From NCBI GenBank assembly GCA_938009735.1, contig CALLIG010000156.1:1-36439 (forward strand): DNA of 36,439 nucleotides. Reading direction: 5' to 3'. Each line of letters starts with the position of its first letter. Position 1 is the first letter of the stretch. The notes below the pieces were generated by a model. It did not search any database and was not told the DNA's origin. It saw nothing but the letters and a program-made list of their open reading frames with translations. A program made the translations under genes and the position numbers. Of the stretch, positions 1-9,446 are shown piece after piece. The stretch comes from an uncultured Flavobacteriaceae bacterium. Its GTDB lineage: Bacteria; Bacteroidota; Bacteroidia; Flavobacteriales; Flavobacteriaceae.

Positions 1-61
1 ACCTATAAATGACCTTAACGTATCAATAGAATTTTATTTGAGGTTTGTTAGGTTGTGCTTT

Positions 62-94
62 TGCCCACTAATTGGTTATTAGTGGGCATTTTTT
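62..94 (+). terminator. Rho-independent terminator of a gene upstream of the window
   Basis: TGCCCACTAA / TTAGTGGGCA 10-bp perfect stem with 7-nt loop followed by T-run. Confidence 0.75.
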
Positions 95-202
95 ATGCCC
101 GCTATTCATTTACAGAATTTTTATTCTAATGTTACAACATACCATCTAAAATGTGATCAAAAGCAAATTGATAGTATTCAAGTCAAACATTAACATTATT
201 TC

Positions 203-230
203 GTTTAACTTAATTTAAAAATAGTTAAAC
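203..230. promoter_or_regulatory. Perfect 8-bp inverted repeat GTTTAACT-N12-AGTTAAAC, candidate operator upstream of the photolyase operon
   Basis: Read directly; lies just upstream of TATTTTTG (237-244), a match to the Bacteroidota -7 TAnnTTTG motif; similar repeat at 10057-10081. Confidence 0.5.
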
Positions 231-236
231 ATTTTG

Positions 237-244
237 TATTTTTG
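237..244 (+). promoter_or_regulatory. Candidate -7 promoter element (TATTTTTG) for the 280-7539 operon
   Basis: Matches TAnnTTTG, 35 nt before the first ATG at 280. Confidence 0.45.
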
Positions 245-279
245 TAAAAGACAGATTAACACAAACAAAAACATAAAAT

Positions 280-444
280 ATGTTCGGATTCTTCAATAAG
301 AAATCAGAAAAAGAAAAACTGCAAGAACAATATGCAAAGTTTTTAAAAGAGGCACATTCGCTTTCTACTACGAATAGAAAGTTGAGTGATCAAAAAACAT
401 TTGAAGCTGAAGAAGTGATGAAACAAATTGAAAAGTTGAATTAA
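280..444 (+). CDS. Small Lacal_2735-like conserved protein (54 aa)
   Basis: Translated by hand: MFGFFNKKSEKEKLQEQYAKFLKEAHSLSTTNRKLSDQKTFEAEEVMKQIEKLN; below the ORF-track size cutoff. Confidence 0.75.
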   Translation: MFGFFNKKSEKEKLQEQYAKFLKEAHSLSTTNRKLSDQKTFEAEEVMKQIEKLN

Positions 445-460
445 TCGTTTGCATATAAGT

Positions 461-862
461 ATGGCAGAAGATAAAAAACCAGATCAGGTAGTTTTCAATA
501 CTGAAACCCAAAAATATGATGGGGCACTTAAACCTTACGCAACATCGGTGGGCGCACCAGTAATTACAACTACAGACACCATTGCATGGAAGAATAGGAG
601 CATCTCTAAAATTAATCACAAAGTTCAAGCAAGGTATCTTGAACTCAAAGAAGAATATGATAAAATGATGCAAGAGTTTGAGTACAATCAGCTCATTTTC
701 AATGCAAAATTTTCTTTTGAACCCATTTTCGGAGAGGTGTATCATTTGTACAAAAGAGAGAATGATGAAACCTTTCTTTCATTAATAGCTCCTGACCAAT
801 GTAGTTTTGATGCATTGGGTAGTTTTTATTTGAATGCGGACCAAATCTGGGAAAAAGTATAA
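461..862 (+). CDS. DUF2452 domain-containing protein
   Basis: ORF; internal Met at 461 preferred (MAEDKKPDQVVFNTETQKYDGALKPYATSVGAPVI). Confidence 0.75.
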   Translation: MAEDKKPDQVVFNTETQKYDGALKPYATSVGAPVITTTDTIAWKNRSISKINHKVQARYLELKEEYDKMMQEFEYNQLIFNAKFSFEPIFGEVYHLYKRENDETFLSLIAPDQCSFDALGSFYLNADQIWEKV

Positions 863-869
863 TTCAACT

Positions 870-1157
870 ATGGCAGAGACTAAAGAATTCACAGAGAGAG
901 AATTAGATCGAATTATAGAAATGGCTTGGGAAGACCGCACTCCTTTTGAAGCAATTTTATTTCAATTCGGACTACCCGAAAAAGAAGTGATCAAAGTGAT
1001 GCGCGGTAATCTAAAGGAATCAAGTTTCAAGCGATGGCGAAAAAGAGTAAACAGCGGTGTCAGCCAAAAGCATCTAAAAAAACGAAATCCGGATATTACA
1101 CGATTTAAATGCTCACGTCAAAAAGCAATATCAGGGAATAAAATAAGTAAACGGTAA
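870..1157 (+). CDS. TIGR03643 family protein
   Basis: ORF; start at 870 (MAETKEFTERELDRIIEMAWEDRTPFEAI...); family commonly adjacent to photolyase genes. Confidence 0.7.
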   Translation: MAETKEFTERELDRIIEMAWEDRTPFEAILFQFGLPEKEVIKVMRGNLKESSFKRWRKRVNSGVSQKHLKKRNPDITRFKCSRQKAISGNKISKR

Positions 1158-2276
1158 ATGAAATTATTTGAAGATAATAATTCTATCTTTCCAACCTCTT
1201 ATGCAGAAATACTTCAACGTGTTCGAAATATTGATCCTGTAAAATATGGATCTACGCGTAATTACATTAACGGTTCAGTAACTTATTTATCCCCCTATAT
1301 TTCAAGAGGAATAGTATCCACAAAATTTATTCTTTCACAAGTGCTAAATCGTGGCTATCAACCTGCACAAATCGAAAAATTTATTCAAGAATTAGCTTGG
1401 AGAGATTACTGGCAACAAGTTTGGATTGCTAAAGGAGATGCCATCAATCAAGATTTAAAACACCAACAAAACCCTGTTTCAAATACTTCAATTCCGAAGT
1501 CTATTGTTACATCAAATACCGGAATAGAAGCGATAGATACTTCGATTCAAGAGTTTTATAAGACGGGTTATTTGCATAATCACGTTCGAATGTACATTGC
1601 AGCAATAGCCTGTAATATGGCGCAAAGTCATTGGAAAGTACCAGCTCAATGGATGTACTATCATTTATTAGATGCCGATTGGGCAAGTAATGCATTGAGT
1701 TGGCAATGGGTTGCTGGTTCGAATGCAAATAAAAAATATGTAGCGAATCAAGATAACATCAATAAGTACTGTTTTACGCAGCAAAAGGACACTTTCTTAG
1801 ATCTGCCTTATGAAGCTTTTAATAGTTTGGAAATTCCTGATATTTTAATAGATACGCCGAAGCTATTGTTAGAAACCAATTTACCAAAACCTCATCCGAT
1901 TTCGATTGATGAAAAGCTTCCGACATGTATCTATAATTTTTATAACCTTGATCCGCTCTGGAAGAAGGATATCTCAGCAAATAGAATATTGCTACTAGAA
2001 CCTTCTCATTTTAAAGAATATCCTGTATCTGAAAAAACCATTGATTTTATAACTACATTTTCCAAAGAAAATATAGAAAACATACAAGTCTATGTTGGTG
2101 AGTTTAAAGACATGATTTCAACGAATAACATTGAAAGCGTCTATTACAAAGAGCATCCGCTAAATCATCATTATCAAGGCATTGAAGAATCTAGAGATTG
2201 GATGTTTGACGTGGAAGGCTACTACCCTTCTTTCTTTTCTTTTTGGAAAAAATGCAAAAAACAACTCCGCTATTGA
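1158..2276 (+). CDS. Photolyase/cryptochrome-superfamily FAD-binding protein with inverted topology (NewPHL-like)
   Basis: N-terminus begins directly with FAD-domain motifs ([67 protein letters not shown]); ~150-aa C-terminal domain ([22 protein letters not shown]...VYVGEF). Confidence 0.8.
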   Translation: MKLFEDNNSIFPTSYAEILQRVRNIDPVKYGSTRNYINGSVTYLSPYISRGIVSTKFILSQVLNRGYQPAQIEKFIQELAWRDYWQQVWIAKGDAINQDLKHQQNPVSNTSIPKSIVTSNTGIEAIDTSIQEFYKTGYLHNHVRMYIAAIACNMAQSHWKVPAQWMYYHLLDADWASNALSWQWVAGSNANKKYVANQDNINKYCFTQQKDTFLDLPYEAFNSLEIPDILIDTPKLLLETNLPKPHPISIDEKLPTCIYNFYNLDPLWKKDISANRILLLEPSHFKEYPVSEKTIDFITTFSKENIENIQVYVGEFKDMISTNNIESVYYKEHPLNHHYQGIEESRDWMFDVEGYYPSFFSFWKKCKKQLRY

Positions 2277-3730
2277 ATAAAGAAGCTGTAAATATTGTTT
2301 GGTTAAAACGAGACATTCGTTCGCAAGATCACGAGTCATTATTACGAGCAGAACAGGCTGGTATTCCGTATTATATTATTTACTTATTTGAACCTTCTAT
2401 CATTGAATATCCTGATACTAGCTCTAGGCATTTACAGTTTATCTATCATTCCATTTTAGCGCTAAATAAAACCCTTGAGCCTTTTAATAGATCTGTTTCT
2501 GTTTTCTACGGAGAAGCAATTAGCATTTTTGATTATTTACAGGAACGGTTTCACATAAAGAATGTTTTTAGTTATCGTGAAAGTGGTACGCTAATCACTT
2601 GGCAGCGTGACAAAATGGTGTCTTCATTTTGTAAAAAAAACGCCATAATATGGCAAGAATCACAACGAGACGGTGTTTTAAGAGGCATAAAAAATCGAGA
2701 TAACTGGAATAAACAATGGCATACTACCATGCACCAGCCTATTATTCAAAACAAGTATTCTATTGCCAAACATGAAGCATTAGCTCATTCCTTCGTAATT
2801 CCTGAGAAATTAGAGAAACAATTAAAAGCATATTCAAAACAGTTTCAGCCTGCTGGCGAGTCTAACGCTTGGCGGTATTTGAAATCATTTACCAATCAAA
2901 GAGGATTTAACTACCAAAAACATATTTCAAAGCCTACCGAGAGTAGAGTCTCTTGTAGTCGTTTATCACCATATTTAGCTTGGGGAAATCTAAGTATTAA
3001 ACAAGCTTTTCAGTTTGTTGGTACGCACCCTAATGGAACAAAAAACAGTAGGGCTTTTTCTGCCATGCTTACCAGGTTGCATTGGCATTGTCATTTCATT
3101 CAGAAATTTGAAGTAGAATGCCGTTATGAAACTCATTGTATTAATAGTGGTTACGAGCTACTACCCCATCAAAATAACGAAGCTTTTATAAAAGCTTGGA
3201 AAACTGGCACAACTGGCTACCCTTTAATAGATGCGTGTATGCGTGCCGTGGAACAAACTGGCTGGATTAATTTTAGAATGCGTGCTATGGTAGTTTCCTT
3301 TCTGACAATGAATTTAGATCAAGATTGGCGTGATGGCACATATCACTTGGCACGTCAATTTTTAGATTATGAACCTGGCATTCATTATCCGCAATTTCAA
3401 ATGCAAGCGGGCACTACAGGCATTAATACGGTGCGTTTGTACAATCCTGTGAAAAATTCGCAAGAACATGACCCTGAGGGGATATTCATCAAAAAATGGA
3501 TTCCTGAACTTGCAAACGTTCCTTTAGCTTACATTCATGAGCCTTGGACTATGTCTGCAATGGAGCAAACTTTTTGCGGAGTTATCTTAGGCGAGCACTA
3601 CCCCAGCCCTATTGTTGATTTGCAAGAAAGTGCACGAATTGCAAGAGACAAAATTTGGGGACATAAAAAGCATCCGGCTGTGCAAAAAGAAAAAAAGCGC
3701 ATCTTAAATACCCATGTCAATAGAAAATAA
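2243..3730 (+). CDS. Cryptochrome/deoxyribodipyrimidine photolyase family protein, classical topology
   Basis: N-terminal antenna domain ([19 protein letters not shown]) and FAD domain ([44 protein letters not shown]); start uncertain, overlaps upstream ORF. Confidence 0.85.
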   Translation: MEKMQKTTPLLNKEAVNIVWLKRDIRSQDHESLLRAEQAGIPYYIIYLFEPSIIEYPDTSSRHLQFIYHSILALNKTLEPFNRSVSVFYGEAISIFDYLQERFHIKNVFSYRESGTLITWQRDKMVSSFCKKNAIIWQESQRDGVLRGIKNRDNWNKQWHTTMHQPIIQNKYSIAKHEALAHSFVIPEKLEKQLKAYSKQFQPAGESNAWRYLKSFTNQRGFNYQKHISKPTESRVSCSRLSPYLAWGNLSIKQAFQFVGTHPNGTKNSRAFSAMLTRLHWHCHFIQKFEVECRYETHCINSGYELLPHQNNEAFIKAWKTGTTGYPLIDACMRAVEQTGWINFRMRAMVVSFLTMNLDQDWRDGTYHLARQFLDYEPGIHYPQFQMQAGTTGINTVRLYNPVKNSQEHDPEGIFIKKWIPELANVPLAYIHEPWTMSAMEQTFCGVILGEHYPSPIVDLQESARIARDKIWGHKKHPAVQKEKKRILNTHVNRK

Positions 3731-4364
3731 CATGATATATACAAAAGAAGATATTGAAAAGCTGGACCGAGTAACCAAATTGAAAATCATCAATGCGGTC
3801 ACAGGAATAAAACCTGCAAACCTTATTGGTAGTATCAACAATAACAGACAGACCAACCTTGCGATATTTAGTTCAGTAGTCCATTTGGGTAGTTCCCCCG
3901 CCCTTTTGGGTTTTATCGCTAGGCCAAGTACTGCAGAAGTAGGACATACTTTTCGCAATATTCAAGAAAACGGATGCTACACCATCAATCACATTCACCC
4001 TGAATTCATAGAAAAAGGGCATTATACCTCCGCAAAATTTGATACTAGTATTTCAGAGTTTGATCGCTGTGGTCTTTCTGAAGAATATATTCCTGATTTT
4101 AAGGCGCCTTTTGTTAAAGAGAGTAGCTTTAAAATGGGTTTGCGCTTTATTGATGCGCTTGATATAAAACATAATGGCACCACTTTAGTTATTGGAGAAA
4201 TTCAACATTTGATTGTACCTGACGCCGCGATGATTAATGGTGATATCAATTTAGAGGCTTCAAATAGTGTTGGCATTTCAGGTTTAAACAGCTACTATTC
4301 ATTAAAAAAGATTAAAAGCCATCCGTACGTGCGAGTTAATGAAGTACCAGCATTTGACAAATGA
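3714..4364 (+). CDS. Flavin reductase family protein
   Basis: FMN-binding split-barrel flavin-reductase features ([40 protein letters not shown]); start could be 3714 or 3732. Confidence 0.75.
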   Translation: MSIENNMIYTKEDIEKLDRVTKLKIINAVTGIKPANLIGSINNNRQTNLAIFSSVVHLGSSPALLGFIARPSTAEVGHTFRNIQENGCYTINHIHPEFIEKGHYTSAKFDTSISEFDRCGLSEEYIPDFKAPFVKESSFKMGLRFIDALDIKHNGTTLVIGEIQHLIVPDAAMINGDINLEASNSVGISGLNSYYSLKKIKSHPYVRVNEVPAFDK

Positions 4365-4489
4365 AAAAGCAACACCTGCCTGAAAAAATATGCATCGTTT
4401 GTGAGCGTCCATTCACCTGGCGTAAGAAATGGGAAAAGAACTGGAACGAAGTAAAATATTGTAGTGAACGCTGCAGAAGAAATAAATGA
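4361..4489 (+). CDS. DUF2256 domain-containing small zinc-ribbon-like protein (42 aa)
   Basis: Translated by hand: [42 protein letters not shown]; CxxC...CxxxC; ATGA overlaps with both neighbours; below ORF-track cutoff. Confidence 0.85.
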   Translation: MKKQHLPEKICIVCERPFTWRKKWEKNWNEVKYCSERCRRNK

Positions 4490-5973
4490 AAAGTATCAAT
4501 ATCATATTTCCGCATCAACTATTTCAAGAATCTCCGCTTTTTGAAATAGATGCTCCTTTTTATATCATTGAAGAATATTTGTTTTTCAAGCAATACCCCT
4601 TCCACAAACAAAAAATAGCATTTCATAGGGCAACAATGAAAAGGTATGCAGATTTTCTTAGGAAGGAAAAAAACCAAAATGTACATTATGTTGAGGCTAC
4701 GGAACCTATTTCAGATATAAGGAAGCTCATACCTGAACTAAAAAACAAAGGCATTGAACATATCAATTATATTGACCCTACAGATAATTGGCTTCAAAAA
4801 AGAATAGACAATGGTTGTAGTGAAAATTCAATTTCAACCACCATTCATACCTCCCCATTATTTTTAAATACTAAAGAAGATCTAAGTGCCTTCTTTAGAG
4901 TGGATAAAAAGAAATACCATCAAACGACTTTTTACAAAGAGCAGCGTGAAAAGCGAAACATTCTCATAGATGCTGATGGAAAGCCAACAGGTGGTAAATG
5001 GACCTTTGATACCGAGAACAGAAAAAAATATCCTGCTAAAAAAACACCTCCTTCTATTCAATTTCCTGATGTGGACGATTATTATAAGGAAGCTAAGCAG
5101 TATGTTAAAAAACATTTCTCAAATCATTATGGAAGCCTAACCGATCATTCTTTATACCCAACAAATTTCGAAACAACTAATACATGGTTGCATCAATTTT
5201 TTGAGCAGCGCTTTATGGAGTTTGGTGTTTACGAAGATGCCATTGTTTCAGAAAATTCCATATTAAATCATAGCGTATTAACTCCGATGCTTAATGTGGG
5301 CTTATTAACACCTAAAGAAATTATTGATTCGTGTTTAATATATGCTGCAGATAATAATGTGCCTATTAATTCTACAGAAGGATTTGTGCGTCAAATTATA
5401 GGATGGCGAGAGTTTATAAGAGGTATTTACGAAGCTCGAGGTAGCGAAGAGCGAACGACTAATTTTTGGGGATTCAAAAAGAAAATTCCAGCTTCATTCT
5501 ATGATGGCACAACAGGTATTCCGCCGATTGACATAACCATTAAAAAGGTATTGCAAACTGGCTATTGCCATCATATTGAGCGTTTAATGGTACTTGGTAA
5601 TTTTATGATGCTCTGTGAATTTGATCCAGATGAAGTATACCAATGGTTTATGGAGCTTTTTATTGATTCTTATGATTGGGTTATGGTCACCAATATTTAC
5701 GGAATGAGCCAATTTGCTGATGGCGGTTTAATGGCAACCAAACCCTATATCAGCGGAAGTAATTACCTTATGAAAATGAGCAACTATAAAAAAGGAGATT
5801 GGCAAGCTACTTGGGATGGTCTATTTTGGAGATTTATGCATACTCACCGTGATTTCTTTTTATCAAATCCACGATTAGGCATGTTAGTACGTATGTTTGA
5901 TAAGATGGATGAACAGAAAAAACAAATGCATTTAAAAAATGGAGAAGCATTTTTAGAATCTTTAGCAAACTAA
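4486..5973 (+). CDS. Cryptochrome/photolyase family protein, FeS-BCP/PhrB-like (prokaryotic 6-4 photolyase clade)
   Basis: N-term [17 protein letters not shown]-term motifs [80 protein letters not shown]. Confidence 0.85.
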   Translation: MKSINIIFPHQLFQESPLFEIDAPFYIIEEYLFFKQYPFHKQKIAFHRATMKRYADFLRKEKNQNVHYVEATEPISDIRKLIPELKNKGIEHINYIDPTDNWLQKRIDNGCSENSISTTIHTSPLFLNTKEDLSAFFRVDKKKYHQTTFYKEQREKRNILIDADGKPTGGKWTFDTENRKKYPAKKTPPSIQFPDVDDYYKEAKQYVKKHFSNHYGSLTDHSLYPTNFETTNTWLHQFFEQRFMEFGVYEDAIVSENSILNHSVLTPMLNVGLLTPKEIIDSCLIYAADNNVPINSTEGFVRQIIGWREFIRGIYEARGSEERTTNFWGFKKKIPASFYDGTTGIPPIDITIKKVLQTGYCHHIERLMVLGNFMMLCEFDPDEVYQWFMELFIDSYDWVMVTNIYGMSQFADGGLMATKPYISGSNYLMKMSNYKKGDWQATWDGLFWRFMHTHRDFFLSNPRLGMLVRMFDKMDEQKKQMHLKNGEAFLESLAN

Positions 5974-5974
5974 A

Positions 5975-6424
5975 ATGAAACTATCAATTTTACGCTTACT
6001 ATTCGATTTCGGATTGCTAGTTCTGATTTGGATGGTACAACTTATCATTTATCCTAGTTTTCAATTTTATTCAGAAAGCGATTTGTTACCATGGCACGAA
6101 AAGTACATGGTAGCGATCTCGTTCGTGGTAATTCCGTTAATGTTTGGACAGTTGATTACCGCAATACTTCAATTGATACATAATCGCAACTGGTTTTCAA
6201 TAGTAAGCATGTTTCTAATCGTTATGGTTTGGGTTAGTACGTTTACCCAATTTGTACCAATACACGATGCTATCGCTTCAGGTGAAACAAACAAGCAATT
6301 GCTAGAAGATCTCGTTTTTAAAAATTGGATACGCACTACAATCTGGACCTTGATTTTTATATGGACTTTTATCAATATCTTTCGCCAGCTTTCTGCTAAT
6401 ATAGCAGCGCATAACAAGATCTAA
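5975..6424 (+). CDS. Predicted four-TM membrane protein
   Basis: ORF with about four hydrophobic segments, 1 nt after preceding stop. Confidence 0.65.
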   Translation: MKLSILRLLFDFGLLVLIWMVQLIIYPSFQFYSESDLLPWHEKYMVAISFVVIPLMFGQLITAILQLIHNRNWFSIVSMFLIVMVWVSTFTQFVPIHDAIASGETNKQLLEDLVFKNWIRTTIWTLIFIWTFINIFRQLSANIAAHNKI

Positions 6425-6435
6425 TACGAGACGAA

Positions 6436-7539
6436 ATGAACATCATACTTACAGGAGCAACAGGTACATTAGGCTCTAGAGTGCTCTTCTCACTTTTAGA
6501 GCAGAAACTTGAAAAGATAAACCAGATTTATCTTTTGGTACGAAGTAAAGCAGCAACATCTCCGCATGAGCGTATTGAAAATATGTTGTCGAGCGAAAAT
6601 ATTCCGCAATTTATTAAAACTCATGGTCTTTCTATCCGTAAAAAGATTACGGTTGTTCATGCGAATACGATATTAGATCCGGCTTCTTTTTTAGAAAAAC
6701 AGCCCATTGATTATTTTATACACTCCGCAGGCTATGTAAATCTATCCACAAACCCCACCGCCAAAGCGGAAGTATTTCGTGAAAATTTTGATTTCACGAA
6801 AGCCATTTTTGAAGCTTATTCTGATCGTATCGCGAAATTTGTTTACATCAGTACAGCCTTCTCTTTTGGTGACAATGGTGGCGTTTTGAAAAATGATTAT
6901 TTTGAAAATAACACAGGAAACTATCGCAATCACTATGAAGCAGCAAAACATGCTTCTGAAAAATATATACTAACACAGGGAAAAGAAAAAAATATATCTA
7001 TACAAATATTACGACCAAGTGTGCTAGGTGGTAATATTGAAGAGGCACCTAATTTTTTTATTTCAAAGTATATGGTCTTCTATCTGTTTGCTAAGTTTTT
7101 CAATAATAATACGTCGAGCGATACAATTCGTATTTCAACCAATACTTTATCAGGACTCAATATCATACCAACAGATTATGCTGCCAATGTTATTGTAAAA
7201 GTATTTGAAAGCGATATACAGCAATTGAATATTGTAAATGCAAAGGAGACCAATATGATGAAAGGCATAACAAAAATATTAGATGCCGTTGGTTTTTCTA
7301 ATTTCACTTTTACCCAAGAGCAAATTACCTCAACAACCGGCTTCACTTCAAAACTTGAAGAGTTTTATTATGGCACCATTGGCGTACATCTTCATCCGTA
7401 TCTAAATTCAAAGCCTAATGAGTGGGATACTGCCTTATTAGAAAGTATACTGCCTATACCTTGTTATAATCTTGAGGATTATTTGTTACAGACTGTTTCC
7501 TTCGCTAAAGCTGCTAATTTTAGAAACCAAAAGTGGTAA
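6436..7539 (+). CDS. SDR family oxidoreductase (NAD-binding_4 / thioester-reductase-like)
   Basis: N-terminal Rossmann motif ILTGATGTLGSRVLFSLL, FVYISTAFSFG, YEAAKHASEKYI (YxxxK). Confidence 0.8.
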   Translation: MNIILTGATGTLGSRVLFSLLEQKLEKINQIYLLVRSKAATSPHERIENMLSSENIPQFIKTHGLSIRKKITVVHANTILDPASFLEKQPIDYFIHSAGYVNLSTNPTAKAEVFRENFDFTKAIFEAYSDRIAKFVYISTAFSFGDNGGVLKNDYFENNTGNYRNHYEAAKHASEKYILTQGKEKNISIQILRPSVLGGNIEEAPNFFISKYMVFYLFAKFFNNNTSSDTIRISTNTLSGLNIIPTDYAANVIVKVFESDIQQLNIVNAKETNMMKGITKILDAVGFSNFTFTQEQITSTTGFTSKLEEFYYGTIGVHLHPYLNSKPNEWDTALLESILPIPCYNLEDYLLQTVSFAKAANFRNQKW

Positions 7540-7551
7540 GATGCTATGCGT

Positions 7552-8079
7552 TTATTTTAAATGTTTTGTAATCTTTGAACTCATGGGTTTGGTTAAAGAA
7601 TAGTAATAATCAATTAATTTACCTTTTTTGTCCACTACGTATTTTTGAAAATTCCACTTTACGCTAGAGTTCTTCTTCCCATTTAACTCTTTAGATGTCA
7701 AATACTTGAATAACGGGTGTTGCTTGCTTCCTTTGACATCAACTTTTTCAGTTAATAAAAAAGTAACTCCGAAATTACGTTCACAAAAGGTTTGAATTTG
7801 AGAAGCATCACCTGGCTCTTGCTTACCAAACTGATTGCAAGGTGAACCGATAACCACTAGATTATTTGGGTATGTATCACTTAATTTTTGAAGGTCTTTG
7901 TATTGGTTTGTAAATCCACATTCAGAAGCTACATTCACAAATAAGATGTGCTTTCCCTTATACTTTGATAAATCTATAGAGCTACCATCGAGAGCATTTA
8001 TTTCAATATCATACAAAGAAGTGTTTGTAATGTTTTCTTTCTTAGTCGGTTTTGTCTTTGCTTCTCTAGTCGTTTTCAT
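7552..8079 (-). CDS. Glutathione peroxidase family protein (Cys type)
   Basis: ILFVNVASECGFTNQYKDLQ, SPCNQFGKQEPG, VKWNFQKYVVDKKGK. Confidence 0.9.
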   Translation of the reverse strand: MKTTREAKTKPTKKENITNTSLYDIEINALDGSSIDLSKYKGKHILFVNVASECGFTNQYKDLQKLSDTYPNNLVVIGSPCNQFGKQEPGDASQIQTFCERNFGVTFLLTEKVDVKGSKQHPLFKYLTSKELNGKKNSSVKWNFQKYVVDKKGKLIDYYYSLTKPMSSKITKHLK

Positions 8080-8180
8080 AGTTTTTAACTTTAAAGGTGG
8101 CTAAGCACCCATGCAATATTTTAATGTAAAAGTATTATTTTTGTTTAGCACATTGAGTTAAAAATTCAACAAAATTAATC

Positions 8181-9431
8181 ATGAACAAGCAAGACTATAA
8201 AATACATGTCATTGGCGCAGGAGTAAGTGGTCTTATTGCTGCCAAAGTTTTAGAAGATCATGGGTATTATCCTATTATACTTGAAGCAACCGATCGTGTT
8301 GGAGGTCGTGTAAAAACCGATCTTATAGAAGATTACCAACTTGACCATGGTTTTCAAGTGTTACTTACAGCTTATCCCGCTGCACAGAAATATTTAAATC
8401 TTGATGCGCTAGAATTACAGAAGTTTTTACCTGGTACAACTATATTTAATAGTGGTAAGAAACAGACTATTGGTGACCCTTTAAGGAATTTATCCTTACT
8501 ATTCCCAACCTTATTTTCAAGTATAGGAACGTTTTCAGACAAATTAAAGATCTTAAAACTCAATAGGCTTTTAAAGAAAACTACGTTAGATGAAATTTTT
8601 TCAAAAACAGAAAAAACCACATATCAATATTTAGTAGATTTTGGATTTTCTTCAGAAATGATTTCTCAATTTTTTACTCCTTTCTTTAGTGGAATATTTC
8701 TAGAATCACAATTAGAGACCTCAAGTAGAATGTTTGAGTTTGTTTACAAAATGTTTGGAGAAGGTTTTGCAGCATTACCGAAAGCTGGTATTGAAGCCAT
8801 ACCAATGCAACTCAAAGCCAATTTAAAAGAGACCAATTTTCGATTTGACACAAAGGTAACAGCTGTAAAAGATGGTAAAATATTTCTTGATGATACTACT
8901 GAACTTGAGAGTCATTTTACGGTGATTGCCACAGCACCAAGTAAATTAGTTGCCAATTTAAAAAATCAAGATACCCAATGGAAATCTTGCGACACCTTAT
9001 ATTTTGAGACTGATAAGAACCTTATTGAGAAACCACTTATTGGTTTAGTTGCAGATAAAGATGCACTTATTAATAATATATTTTATCATACCAGCATTGC
9101 CTCAAAATCTAGTGGTGCAAAAGAATTAGTATCTGTTACTATTGTCAAAAATCACGATTTATCAGAAGATGCTCTTAGAATTCGAATTCAACAGGAATTA
9201 CAAGACTATTGCGGCATAACCTCCTGTAAATTTATTAAACACTATCATATTCCTCAGGCGTTACCAAAATTAAATGAATTGCAAAATGAAATGCTACCTT
9301 CAGAGACAAGATTGACAACCGGTATCTTCTTAGCTGGGGATATGCAACTTAATGGATCATTAAATGCTGCGATGATAGCCGGAGAAAGAGCAGCACTTGG
9401 TATTATTGAAACACTTACTAATTCGATTTAA
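8181..9431 (+). CDS. NAD(P)/FAD-dependent oxidoreductase (amine oxidase/phytoene desaturase-like)
   Basis: IHVIGAGVSGLIAAKVLEDHGYYPIILEATDRVGGRVKTD dinucleotide-binding motif. Confidence 0.85.
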   Translation: MNKQDYKIHVIGAGVSGLIAAKVLEDHGYYPIILEATDRVGGRVKTDLIEDYQLDHGFQVLLTAYPAAQKYLNLDALELQKFLPGTTIFNSGKKQTIGDPLRNLSLLFPTLFSSIGTFSDKLKILKLNRLLKKTTLDEIFSKTEKTTYQYLVDFGFSSEMISQFFTPFFSGIFLESQLETSSRMFEFVYKMFGEGFAALPKAGIEAIPMQLKANLKETNFRFDTKVTAVKDGKIFLDDTTELESHFTVIATAPSKLVANLKNQDTQWKSCDTLYFETDKNLIEKPLIGLVADKDALINNIFYHTSIASKSSGAKELVSVTIVKNHDLSEDALRIRIQQELQDYCGITSCKFIKHYHIPQALPKLNELQNEMLPSETRLTTGIFLAGDMQLNGSLNAAMIAGERAALGIIETLTNSI

Positions 9432-9446
9432 ACAGAAAGTGTAGTG

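Noticed and set aside
368-745. 125-aa minus-strand ORF
   Set aside because: Antisense to the Lacal_2735-like and DUF2452 genes; composition looks like the complement of coding sequence.
7552-8079. Selenocysteine-type glutathione peroxidase
   Set aside because: The catalytic position is a normal Cys codon (VASECGFT); no in-frame TGA.
8143-8163. Possible third operator-like repeat (GTTTAGCACATTGAGTTAAAA)
   Set aside because: Arms are imperfect and spacing differs from 203-230 and 10057-10081; not distinguishable from AT-rich background.
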